The notes: generated from the sequence alone by a model not told the origin. Shown: positions 6,536-14,167, counted from the stretch's first letter. The stretch: DNA of 27,276 nucleotides from Chersky-840 sp036511675 (GCA_036511675.1 DATCBU010000034.1:1-27276); one strand, 5' to 3'. A program made the numbers and translations.

Positions 6536-7021
6536 ATGGACCGCATCGGCGTCGTCGACACCATGTTCGCCCGCTACGACATGGGGGCCGAGGCCGTCGA
6601 CGAGCTCAAGCAGTGCCCGGGCTTCGGCGAGCGCTTCGAGGTGATCAGGCGGACGGTGCCGGGCTTCAAGGACCTGGGCGTGGCGTGCAAGAAGATCATC
6701 GAGCAGGAGGGTTGCGCCATCGTGGTCGCCCTCGGCATGCCCGGCAAGGCCGCCATCGACCAGGTGTGCGCCCACGAGGCGTCGCAGGGGATCATGCTCG
6801 CCCAACTGCTGACGAGTACCCACGTGCTCGAGGTGTTCGTCCACGAGAACGAGGAAGAGGACCCGGCTCGCCTCGCCGCGGTGTGCGTGGACCGGGCCCG
6901 CAAGCACGCCCGCAACGCGTACTGGATGCTGTACGAGCCCGACCAGTTGATGCGACGCGCCGGCCAGGGTGTGCGCCAGGGCTACGGCGACGCCGGGCCC
7001 ATCACCGCGCCGCACACCTGA
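6536..7021 (+). CDS. ribC: Riboflavin synthase, archaeal type
   Basis: The 161-aa protein matches the archaeal riboflavin synthase family, which dismutates two 6,7-dimethyl-8-ribityllumazine molecules to riboflavin and is related to lumazine synthase rather than to the bacterial two-barrel RibE. Visible family motifs are GVVDTMFARYDMG at the N-terminus, RRTVPGFKDLGVACKK, IVVALGMPG, AHEASQGIMLAQLL, EVFVHENE, and a C-terminal GQGVRQGYGDAG. The length is normal for the family. The ATG at 6536 has GGGAGA upstream; an alternative reading is a leaderless start, with GAGAAT ending seven bases before the ATG. No other rib gene is nearby. Its stop abuts the stop of the convergent relaxase gene with no spacer. 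Confidence 0.85.
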   Translation: MDRIGVVDTMFARYDMGAEAVDELKQCPGFGERFEVIRRTVPGFKDLGVACKKIIEQEGCAIVVALGMPGKAAIDQVCAHEASQGIMLAQLLTSTHVLEVFVHENEEEDPARLAAVCVDRARKHARNAYWMLYEPDQLMRRAGQGVRQGYGDAGPITAPHT

Positions 7022-8299
7022 TCACCCCAGTCCCAGGCCGAAGTCCGCTTCCCGCCCCCGGCCCGCCCCTCGGTCGGGGCCCGGCGCCAACGCCATGCCC
7101 CGGGCCTCCAGCATCCGCTCGAGATCCCCGCGCTGCGGGGTGAAGTCGCGCCCAGCCACGAGGTGACGCCGTTCCCCCACCCCACGGCGCTCGATCCGAT
7201 CGGTGTGCTCGGCCGTGGTGGGCAGCGACCACAACAGGCGGTCCGACGCCGCCTCCACCGCGGCGGCGGGGGCGCCCTCGGCCTGCGAGCCGCACCACGC
7301 CTGGACGACGTCTCGACGGGTCACGGTCGCTCCCCGACGTCCCAGTTCCCCGGCCACCCGCTCCTGGGCCGCCAGGGCGGGGCCGGGCGCCGAATGACGT
7401 GGCACCCGGTCGAGCACGGCGCCGAGCTCGTCGGGCCCGAGACCCACGGCTCGGGCGCGCCGTTCCCACGAGGGGCGGAGGTCGTCGACCGAGCGGTGGG
7501 TGTCGCGCGCCGGGCGGGTGGCATGCCCGGCGATGGCTCGGGCCCTGCTCCCCCCCAGGCCGCGAGCCGAGAGGTGCTCGGCGATGGCCACGGCCCGCTG
7601 CGAGAAGACGAGCCGGGTCTCGGGGCCGATTCCCGCCACATCGGCACGGCCGTGGCGAAGCGGCTCCCACGCCACGCCCAGTCGCGTGGTGAGCTCGTGA
7701 CGGAGCTGGACGTGGTACAGCGCGCCCGCGGCCGGCGCGTGGGCGTAGAGGCCGCGGCCGTCGAGCGCGGTGAAGTTGCCCTCGGGACCGCGCCCGAGGT
7801 TGGCCATCACGACATGGCTGTGCAGATGGGGGTCGAGGGCACGACTCACCCGGTGCACGAATCCGGCCGACGCCACGGCGTCGGCCTCCACCGGGACGGC
7901 GACCCCGGCGCTGCTTCGGCGGACCGCCACGGCGTGGCGCTCGACGTAGCCGAGGGCGGCGTCGACGGCCTGCACGTGGGCGGCGCGCACCTCGTCCGCC
8001 ACCTCGGGTGGGCTCAGGGCGTGGAGCACGCTCACCGACTTCGGGGCGCAGAAACTGAGGTCGAAGGCCGCCACCGTGACCCGGTCATGGGCCCGGCCCA
8101 GACGCCGCCGCGTCAGGGGGTGGTCGCCTTCGAGCACCGCTCCCAGCGCGTCGCCGTCCACCTCACCGCGCAGTCCCAGGGCGGCCGCTCCGGTGCCGAG
8201 CCAACGACCGGGAGCCTCGATCCCCGTGCCGGGCCCGTGGCCCGCCACCTCGAGGTAGTAGGCGTGCCCGCCCTTGCGCACCTTGGCCACCCGCAGCAC
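7022..8299 (-). CDS. TrwC/MobF-type relaxase domain protein without helicase
   Basis: The 425-aa protein is a relaxase of the HUH family, which nicks plasmid DNA and stays bound through tyrosine. The N-terminus MLRVAKVRKGGHAYYLEV supplies candidate Tyr14/Tyr15. FDLSFCAPKSVSVLHAL provides Asp80. The metal-binding histidines His149, His160 and His162 (in FVHRVSRALDPHLHSHVV) have the same spacing I recall for TrwC His150/161/163. Full-length TrwC/TraI proteins approach 1000 residues with a C-terminal helicase; here the protein ends soon after the relaxase domain. The GTG at 8299 fits the family start but has no clear Shine-Dalgarno. No coupling protein, oriT or transfer gene is visible. It may be a mobile-element remnant or a domesticated protein. 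It lies 79 bases downstream of pafC on the same strand. Confidence 0.85.
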   Translation of the reverse strand: MLRVAKVRKGGHAYYLEVAGHGPGTGIEAPGRWLGTGAAALGLRGEVDGDALGAVLEGDHPLTRRRLGRAHDRVTVAAFDLSFCAPKSVSVLHALSPPEVADEVRAAHVQAVDAALGYVERHAVAVRRSSAGVAVPVEADAVASAGFVHRVSRALDPHLHSHVVMANLGRGPEGNFTALDGRGLYAHAPAAGALYHVQLRHELTTRLGVAWEPLRHGRADVAGIGPETRLVFSQRAVAIAEHLSARGLGGSRARAIAGHATRPARDTHRSVDDLRPSWERRARAVGLGPDELGAVLDRVPRHSAPGPALAAQERVAGELGRRGATVTRRDVVQAWCGSQAEGAPAAAVEAASDRLLWSLPTTAEHTDRIERRGVGERRHLVAGRDFTPQRGDLERMLEARGMALAPGPDRGAGRGREADFGLGLG

Positions 8300-8378
8300 C
8301 CGAGCACCGTGACGCGGACACCTCGACGGCAACCTCGCCGGCGACCTTGCCCCCGGACACGGGTCGATGGCACCGCAC

Positions 8379-9353
8379 TCAGGGCGTGGGCGTGCTCCGA
8401 TACCGGGCCAGCAGCTGACGCGCCGCCTGGCGCCCGGTCTCGGCCAGCTCCGGAGGGTCGAGGACCTCGGCGTGCGGGCCCAGCCGCAGCAAGAGGCGGC
8501 CGAACCACACCGTGCTCGCCACGGCCAGGGTGACACCGGTGCGCCCGTCGGGCAGAGGCTCGGATGTGGAATTGAGCAGCGCCTCGGTGATCCACACGGC
8601 GTCGTCGTCCACTGCCAGGCGCGTGACCGTGGCCTCGGGCCCGGGGACGAACGCCTCCGAGCTCTGAGGTCCCGCATCGTCACCGTCGGTGTCGCTGTCC
8701 CCGGCCCCGTGGCACGCGGGCTCCCCCGTGAGCCGGGCGGCGGAGACCCGGTCGACGCGGAAGCGCCGCATACCGGTCACGTTGTGGCAGTACCCGTCGA
8801 GGTACCACTGGCCCTCGATCAACCGCACCGACACCGGGTCGACCACACGCGTCGACTCCCGGTCGCTCGAGGCCGAGTAGTACACCAGCTCGAGTTGCTG
8901 CCCGGCGTCGGACGCCTCGCGGATCACCGCCAGGTGCGCGGGCTCGCGCAGGTCGACGCGCAGGAGGCCGCGACCGCCGAGGACGGCCTCGAGTTTCGCC
9001 AGGGCGCGCCGCAGCGCGCCGTCGGGATCAGCACCGGGCACGGCCAAGATGGCGCGCGCCGACGCCGCCAGGGCGAATCCCTCGGCGGCAGTGAGGCGTC
9101 GGGGCCGCGCCAGCTCGGTCCCCAGATCGGCGATGACTTCCTGGTCGTCGACGATGATCTCCATGAGCTGGTCCGGCGAGTACGGCGGCAGTCCGCAGCA
9201 GGCGGCCAGCTCGAGGTCGGCGATGAGCTCGTCGGCGTCGAGCCCGAAACGCTCGGACAGCTCCGACACCGTGGCCCGCCCCTGGCGAGCCAACCACGTG
9301 AGCACGGCCAAGAGGCGCAGCAGGCGCGACCCGGCGTCGACGCGGGCGGTCAT
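8379..9353 (-). CDS. pafC: WYL-domain transcriptional regulator PafC
   Basis: The 324-aa protein has an N-terminal winged-helix region (about residues 10-60, LLRLLAVLTWLARQGRATVSELSERFG) and a central WYL domain (EGQWYLDGYCHNVTGMRRFR), then a C-terminal extension ending LGPHAEVLDPPEL. It matches PafC, which with PafB forms the activator of the RecA-independent DNA damage response in mycobacteria. The ATG at 9353 overlaps the pafB stop as ATGA, so the two subunits are translationally coupled. In most actinobacteria the pair sits beside the Pup ligase gene pafA; here the neighbours are a relaxase gene and a CtaG-like gene. Confidence 0.85.
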   Translation of the reverse strand: MTARVDAGSRLLRLLAVLTWLARQGRATVSELSERFGLDADELIADLELAACCGLPPYSPDQLMEIIVDDQEVIADLGTELARPRRLTAAEGFALAASARAILAVPGADPDGALRRALAKLEAVLGGRGLLRVDLREPAHLAVIREASDAGQQLELVYYSASSDRESTRVVDPVSVRLIEGQWYLDGYCHNVTGMRRFRVDRVSAARLTGEPACHGAGDSDTDGDDAGPQSSEAFVPGPEATVTRLAVDDDAVWITEALLNSTSEPLPDGRTGVTLAVASTVWFGRLLLRLGPHAEVLDPPELAETGRQAARQLLARYRSTPTP

Positions 9354-10273
9354 GACGCGCCGGCCACGGCCTCGAGCCACGACACCACGCCGGCTCGAAC
9401 CTCGTCGGGCCCGATGACCTCGGCGTGGTCGCCCAACTCGAAGAGCCACGACCGCAGCGCGGCGGTGTTGGTCACCTCGAGGTGCAGCACCACCGACCCA
9501 TCGTCGTGGCGGCGCTCCAACGCCGACTCCCCCACCTCGTCGAGCACCAACCCGGCGAGGGCGGCGTCCACGTGCACCACCACGGTGACCACCGCACCGT
9601 CGCCGATCTGCCACGGGACATCGGGGAGCGCGGCGTCGGGGTCGAAGCCGTCGGGAAGGAGCACCGAGCCCGGTGCCGCCGCGGACAGCTCCCCGTTCAT
9701 GCGGTCCACCCGGAACGTGCGCGGCGCGGCGCGGTCGAGGTCGTGGCCGACGAGGTACCACCACCCGCCGTGGAACCGCAGTTGGGCGGGATCGACCCGG
9801 CGTCGTTCGCGGCGGTAGTCGAAGCTGACCGTGGCTCGCGCCCGGAGCGCGGCGTGCAGGACGGGCAGGGCCGGAAGCGCGGGGAGCTCGGCCACCGGTC
9901 GCGCCCCGGTCGACGCCGGGAGTCCCAGGCGCCACAGCGCATCCCGACCACTAGGATCGCCGAGGTGGACCCCGGCGACGGCGAGGTTCAGGGCCGCCTG
10001 CTCGTCCGGCGCCAGATCGAGGTCGGGCAGGTAGTAGTCCTCGGGACGAATGAGGTACCCCACCTGCTCGGGGCCGTCGATGGGCATGGCCGTGACCTCG
10101 ATCCCACCGTCTCGCAAGGTGCGCTTGTCGCGCTCGAAGGCCTGACGACGCGCCTCGCCCTCCTGGACCGGGTACCCGGGCACCTCGGACGCGATCTCGC
10201 GCAGCGACTTCGGCCGCTGATCGCGCAGCAGCACGAGCACCAGGTCGGTGAGCCGCTCGAGCCTGTCCACCAT
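9350..10273 (-). CDS. pafB: WYL-domain transcriptional regulator PafB
   Basis: The 307-aa protein has an N-terminal helix-turn-helix region (MVDRLERLTDLVLVLL, SLREIASEVPGYP, RDKRTLRDGGIEV pattern), a WYL domain (FHGGWWYLVGHDLDRAAPR, with FRVDRM following) and a C-terminal extension (LFELGDHAEVIGPDEVRAGV). This is the PafB layout; together with PafC it senses DNA damage through the WYL domains and activates repair genes by contacting the RNA polymerase sigma factor region. A -10-like TACGCT ends seven bases before the ATG at 10273, suggesting a leaderless transcript. The AlkA-like glycosylase gene in this window could be a target, but I saw no matching promoter motif there. Confidence 0.85.
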   Translation of the reverse strand: MVDRLERLTDLVLVLLRDQRPKSLREIASEVPGYPVQEGEARRQAFERDKRTLRDGGIEVTAMPIDGPEQVGYLIRPEDYYLPDLDLAPDEQAALNLAVAGVHLGDPSGRDALWRLGLPASTGARPVAELPALPALPVLHAALRARATVSFDYRRERRRVDPAQLRFHGGWWYLVGHDLDRAAPRTFRVDRMNGELSAAAPGSVLLPDGFDPDAALPDVPWQIGDGAVVTVVVHVDAALAGLVLDEVGESALERRHDDGSVVLHLEVTNTAALRSWLFELGDHAEVIGPDEVRAGVVSWLEAVAGAS

Positions 10274-10280
10274 GGGCGAG

Positions 10281-10286
10281 AGCGTA
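10281..10286 (-). promoter_or_regulatory. Candidate -10 element of pafB (leaderless)
   Basis: On the minus strand TACGCT is followed by seven bases and then the pafB ATG at 10273, which would put the transcription start at or next to the A of the ATG. No Shine-Dalgarno lies between them. No obvious -35 is seen in the 50-bp gap shared with the divergent CtaG-like gene. Confidence 0.4.
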
Positions 10287-10323
10287 GGCGGCGCCACGCG
10301 CCGTCCCGACGGCCTCGACGACC

Positions 10324-11394
10324 ATGCGCCGGGGCGCGGCCATGAGGGCGATGGTCCTCGCCGCCGCACCCCACGCCCTGCGGTCGGTGGTCGCCGGCGA
10401 TCCGTTGGCCTTCCACCTCCACCTGGTGGCATGGCTCGCCATCGCCGCTGTGGCGCTCGCCTACGGCCTCGGCCTCCGCCACCTCGGAGGGCAACCGGGG
10501 CCCGGCACTCTTCCCACCCGGCACCAGCTCCGGTGCATGGCGGGCGCACTCGCCGCCCTCGTCCTCGCCCTCACCTGGCCCCTCGCCGACCTCGCCGCGC
10601 ACTGGTCGCTCACCGCGCTCGTGGTGCAGCGCCTGCTGCTGACCCTCGCCGCCGCACCGCTGTTGTTGCTGGCCATGCCCGCCCCCCTCCTGGCGTTCCT
10701 CACGCGCCCCGCACCGCTCGACGCGTGTCTGGAGGTCCTCACCCGTCCCGTGGTGGCGGTGGTGACCTTCAGCGTCGTCGCCGTCGGCACGCTCCTCACC
10801 CCCGCCGTCGCCGCCCAGGCATCGTCCCCGTGGTGGCGCGCCCTCACCGATGTGGCCCTGCTGTTCGGGGGGGCGGTGTTGTGGGGCCCGGTCCTGCGCC
10901 ACATCCCCGGAACGCACCGCACCACCCCCGTGGCCGCCACGGCGTACTTGTTCATCCAGTCGGTGATCCCCACCTTCCCGGCCATCATCTATGTCTTCGC
11001 CCGCCACCCGCTGTATGAGGCGTTCATCAATGTGCGCGTCGCATTCGGGTTCTCTCGCCTCGTCGACCAGCAGTTGGCCGGGGTGATCGCCAAGGTGGCG
11101 ACGCTCCCGGTGTTGTGGAGCGCGGCGTGGGTCTCGTTGCTGCGCGCCCAGCGGGCCGAGGACGGCGCCGAAGGCGACGACGGGGAGCCCCTCACCTGGG
11201 CCGAGGTCGAGCGGCAGTTGGAGCGGGCGGCCCGGGCGCAACGAAAAGGCCACGTCCGAGAGGGGCGGCGGCGCCACGCCTGGGCCGGCCCGCGCCCCAT
11301 CGCCCTGCCGTGGGCCGATCCCCCCGAGCCTGAGGACGGGGCCGACCCCGCCGATCCCCCCGGTGCGAGCGGACCGGGGTCACCGGGCGGCTAA
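10324..11394 (+). CDS. CtaG-like polytopic membrane protein (cytochrome c oxidase assembly family)
   Basis: The 356-aa protein has about seven hydrophobic helices, then a charged Pro/Asp-rich cytoplasmic tail of some 90 residues. The pattern fits the CtaG_caa3 family: an N-terminal FHLHLVAWLAIAAVAL helix, a long helix ending AAAPLLLLAMPAPLLAFL, GGAVLWGPVL, YLFIQSVIPTFPAIIY, and LVDQQLAGVI before the last helix. Family members assist copper-dependent oxidase assembly. The usual HMxQH motif of the third helix reads LVVQR here, so the expected histidines are lost and a copper role is doubtful. Start codons at 10324, 10342 and 10351 are all possible; the longest is given. Its end overlaps the convergent lipoprotein gene by 15 bp. 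Confidence 0.75.
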   Translation: MRRGAAMRAMVLAAAPHALRSVVAGDPLAFHLHLVAWLAIAAVALAYGLGLRHLGGQPGPGTLPTRHQLRCMAGALAALVLALTWPLADLAAHWSLTALVVQRLLLTLAAAPLLLLAMPAPLLAFLTRPAPLDACLEVLTRPVVAVVTFSVVAVGTLLTPAVAAQASSPWWRALTDVALLFGGAVLWGPVLRHIPGTHRTTPVAATAYLFIQSVIPTFPAIIYVFARHPLYEAFINVRVAFGFSRLVDQQLAGVIAKVATLPVLWSAAWVSLLRAQRAEDGAEGDDGEPLTWAEVERQLERAARAQRKGHVREGRRRHAWAGPRPIALPWADPPEPEDGADPADPPGASGPGSPGG

Positions 11395-11901
11395 GAGCGG
11401 ACCGCGGGGTCGGGGTCGATCGAGCCGGCCCAGGGCGAGATGGCGGAACCGAACCGGCTCCTTCTCGAGCACGAACGTGGCCAGCAGCGTGTTCTGCGGC
11501 GTCGAGACGACGACCATGGCGAAGTGGCCCACCCCCGAGGCCGGAATCTTGCCCGCCGGGCGCCTGACCTGCGACAGGCGGAAGTCTCCCCGGTAGGCGA
11601 CGAGGCAGACGTTGTGCAAAGGGGTGGACGAGCGTTGCTCGAGCACCGCTTCCACCTGATGGACGTGGGCCAAGGTGGAGTCCGCGACGAGCCGCACCCC
11701 GGCGAACTCACCCCGGTCGTGCACGGCGTCGGCCGCCAGGGCCAGGGCATGGAAGCACGGGCTCGAGTTCGTCCCGAGGGTGTCGCGTGCCGCGGTGCAG
11801 CCCGACAGCCACGACGAGCCCACCACCACCACGGCGACGACGCTCAGCCGCCGTGCTCTGCGGCCCCCGCGTCCGAACCTCACCCCACCCGGTCGCTTCA
11901 T
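11380..11901 (-). CDS. Putative lipoprotein of unknown function
   Basis: The 173-aa product begins with a basic region (MKRPGGVRFGRGGRRARR), a hydrophobic stretch and a lipobox LSGC with Cys35 as the lipid-modified residue, so it should be anchored outside the membrane. The mature part contains an Ala-rich helix (CFHALALAADAVHD), then strands such as NVCLVAYRGDF and FAMVVVSTPQNTLLATFVLEKEPVRF. No family is recognised. The ATG at 11901 has AGGAGG six bases upstream. It follows the membrane protein gene at 11964 on the same strand, separated by the 17-bp tandem repeat. Confidence 0.75.
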   Translation of the reverse strand: MKRPGGVRFGRGGRRARRLSVVAVVVVGSSWLSGCTAARDTLGTNSSPCFHALALAADAVHDRGEFAGVRLVADSTLAHVHQVEAVLEQRSSTPLHNVCLVAYRGDFRLSQVRRPAGKIPASGVGHFAMVVVSTPQNTLLATFVLEKEPVRFRHLALGRLDRPRPRGPLLAAR

Positions 11902-11912
11902 CACCGGCCTCC

Positions 11913-11997
11913 TCACGACGCTGGCTCCCTCACGACACTTGCTCGTTCACGACACTGGCCCCCTCACGACACTGGCTCATTCAAGACCCCTTCGGGA
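11913..11997. repeat. 17-bp tandem repeat, four good units plus a degenerate fifth
   Basis: Units start at 11913, 11930, 11947 and 11964, with consensus TCACGACACTGGCTCNN, and differ at only a few positions. A fifth, degraded unit (TCAAGACCCCTTCGGGA) follows at 11981-11997. The array fills most of the 62-bp gap between the lipoprotein start and the membrane protein stop and runs into the 3' end of the latter; the fourth unit supplies its stop codon. Each minus-strand unit ends in GTCGTGA or similar, so each carries a TGA. No palindrome is present inside the unit. Confidence 0.85.
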
Positions 11998-13028
11998 CGC
12001 GGTTCGGAGGTGGTGACCGACCGACCCGACCACACCAGGTACCCCCACGTCGCCCAGCCGATGGGCAGCTCGGCCCAGAAGCTCAAGATCCGGTAGAGGA
12101 GCACGGCCGCCACGGTCGAGGACTCGGCCCCGCCGAACTGGACCAGGGCGATGGTGAGGCTCCCTTCGACCACGCCCAGGCCTCCGGGGGTGATGGGGAG
12201 GTTGGCGGCGAGTTGACCGGCCCCGTAGGCGAGGAGAAGCCCCCGCCACGGGATGCCGGCCCCGATGGCCAGGAACGAGAGCGCCAGACACCCGCAGTCC
12301 AGAACCCAGTTGGCCACCCCCCAGACCACCACCGAGACAACCTGTCGGACATCCAGCGAGACCACGGTGAGCCGGCCGATGATGCGGTCGATGTGGTCGG
12401 CCAGCTCACCGTGGGGCCAACCCACCACCCGCCACGAGGCCCGGACCAGCGCCGAGACCAGCCACACCAGTGCACGTCTCTGGAGAAAGACCGCACCCAG
12501 GGCGATGGCCCCCACCAGCACGGCCACGGTGACCCCGACCAGGTCGAGGCCGGCCCCCTCGGCGCCGGCCACCGTCACCCCCGCCGCCGCCACCACGGCC
12601 AGGGTGACCGAAGCGGCCACGAACACCGCGGCCAGGGTCCAGCCCGCCAGCGCCTCGTCGGCGCCGCGGCGTCGGTACTGGCCGAAGGCGAACACGGCGG
12701 AGACCACGGGGCCCGCCGGCATGGAATTGGCGATGGCCGTGGACGCCACCGTCACCCCCGTGAGCCGAAGCGTGGACACCTCCACATGGCCCGCGGCGAG
12801 CAGGCGCTTCTGGATCTGGGCGAACGCCACCAACGACCCGAGCTCGACCACCACCGCCAGGGCCAACCACCACCAACGGAGGTGCTCGAGATATTTCGAC
12901 GCCCCCGAGAGCTCGCCGGTGCGACCGGTGAGGGCCCACAGGGCGAGGCCGGCCAGCGCCAACCCGACCACGTACTTCAACCACGGCCAGGCGCGCCGAA
13001 GCCACGACAGCCTCGACGTCCGCTCCAT
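11964..13028 (-). CDS. Lysylphosphatidylglycerol synthase-like (flippase domain) membrane protein
   Basis: The 354-aa integral membrane protein has about eight hydrophobic helices and the pattern of the LPG_synthase_TM family, which comprises lipid flippase or glycolipid transport domains. Typical segments are a first helix after PWLKYVVGLALAG, the loop VASTAIANSMPAGPVVSAVFAF, and the late motif ANLPITPGGLGVVEGSLTIAL followed by AVLLYRILSFW. There is no C-terminal aminoacyltransferase domain, so it is unlikely to make lysyl-PG itself. The ATG at 13028 shares a base with the upstream dehydrogenase stop (TGATG). The gene ends inside the 17-bp repeat. A role in moving or modifying an envelope lipid with its two operon neighbours is inference. 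Confidence 0.85.
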   Translation of the reverse strand: MERTSRLSWLRRAWPWLKYVVGLALAGLALWALTGRTGELSGASKYLEHLRWWWLALAVVVELGSLVAFAQIQKRLLAAGHVEVSTLRLTGVTVASTAIANSMPAGPVVSAVFAFGQYRRRGADEALAGWTLAAVFVAASVTLAVVAAAGVTVAGAEGAGLDLVGVTVAVLVGAIALGAVFLQRRALVWLVSALVRASWRVVGWPHGELADHIDRIIGRLTVVSLDVRQVVSVVVWGVANWVLDCGCLALSFLAIGAGIPWRGLLLAYGAGQLAANLPITPGGLGVVEGSLTIALVQFGGAESSTVAAVLLYRILSFWAELPIGWATWGYLVWSGRSVTTSEPRPEGVLNEPVS

Positions 13029-14080
13029 CACGTCGCCGCGGGCTCCACGAGGATCTTGACGTGCTCGTCGGGGTGGGCGAGCGCTTCGAAGGCCCCGGGC
13101 ACACCGTCGAGGTCCACCGTGCCGGTGATCATGGGCGACGCATCGATGTCGCCCTCGGCCAGGGCGCGCAGGGCGCCGGCGAACTCGTCGATGCCGTAGG
13201 CCAGGGCGAAGTGCAGCGACAATTCCTTGGCGATGGCGAAGAACGGGAGGATCTGGTCCGGCTCCATGCACACCCCCACCACGGCCACCCGTGTGCCGGG
13301 GGGCAGGGAGCTCAGCAACTGCTGGAGCATGCCGGGCACCCCCACCGCCTCGAAGGCGACGAGAGGACGACGCCCGTCCACGCGCCGCCAGGCGTCCACG
13401 ACACCTTCCTCGGCCGGGTCCACGACTTCGGTCGCCCCCATGGTGCGCGCCATGTCCCGACGTTTCGGGGACAGGTCGGCGGCCACGATCGACTCGACGC
13501 CGATGGCCCGCAACCCGGCGATGACCGCCAGCCCGACGGGACCGCATCCCACCACGACGGCGCTGTCGCCCGCCGCGGCCCCCGAGCGGGCCACCCCGTG
13601 GATCCCCACGGCCAGGGGCTCGGTGAGCGCGGCGTGGCGGGAGTCAAGCCCGTTGGGGACCTCGAGGGCGAGCCCGGCGGACAGGACCATGTACTGGGCA
13701 TAGCCACCGGGGTAGGCGTTGTTGTACGCCAGCTGGTGCAGTCCGGTGGAAGAGAGCAGCACCGGGATCGACACCACCCGCGCCCCGGGCGCGGGGCCCT
13801 GGGTGTCGGGGCCGAGCTCGACGACTTGGGCACAGAACTCGTGGCCCATCACGATGTCGCGCTTCAAGTCGATGGGCGCCATCCCCATGCCCTGCGAGCC
13901 CATCGACGGGAGCATGGCGTCGGTCATCGACACCATGCTCTCGCCGTGGCGCAAGAAGTGGAGGTCGGACCCGCAGATCCCACAGGCCAGGATGCGCACC
14001 AGCATCTGGCCGGTCTCGGGACGAGGGTCGTCGGTGTCGTCGACCACGAGCCGACCCTGTCGCATCACACACGCACGCAT
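13028..14080 (-). CDS. Zinc-type medium-chain alcohol dehydrogenase
   Basis: The 350-aa protein is a medium-chain dehydrogenase/reductase. Catalytic zinc ligands are visible in CGICGSDLHF (Cys36) and GHEFCAQVVELG (His80/Glu81), and the Rossmann dinucleotide motif is VVVGCGPVGLAV (about residues 175-187), followed by ESIVAADLSPKRRDMA with an acidic end of strand 2 that suggests NAD(H). The four-Cys structural zinc loop is absent and is replaced by a segment ending AYNNAYPGGYAQYMVL. Residues 46-72 hold an unusual Met/Gly-rich insertion. The ATG at 14080 follows AGGGTGG. Substrate is unknown. It is first in an operon with the LPG-like membrane protein and the lipoprotein. Confidence 0.85.
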   Translation of the reverse strand: MRACVMRQGRLVVDDTDDPRPETGQMLVRILACGICGSDLHFLRHGESMVSMTDAMLPSMGSQGMGMAPIDLKRDIVMGHEFCAQVVELGPDTQGPAPGARVVSIPVLLSSTGLHQLAYNNAYPGGYAQYMVLSAGLALEVPNGLDSRHAALTEPLAVGIHGVARSGAAAGDSAVVVGCGPVGLAVIAGLRAIGVESIVAADLSPKRRDMARTMGATEVVDPAEEGVVDAWRRVDGRRPLVAFEAVGVPGMLQQLLSSLPPGTRVAVVGVCMEPDQILPFFAIAKELSLHFALAYGIDEFAGALRALAEGDIDASPMITGTVDLDGVPGAFEALAHPDEHVKILVEPAAT

Positions 14081-14167
14081 CGCCGCCACCCTTCGTTTCC
14101 GTCGGGACAGATCGTGACACAGCACCTGGGCCGGGGCGGCTCGCACATGGCGCCCCAGCCTTCCTCC

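Noticed and set aside
7163..8533. A long plus-strand open frame opposite the relaxase gene
   Set aside because: No motif, no ribosome-binding site, and it crosses the pafC 3' end; the relaxase frame carries an intact HUH site.
11913..11997. The tandem repeats as a CRISPR array
   Set aside because: Units are head-to-tail with no spacers, only 17 bp long, and no cas gene is near.
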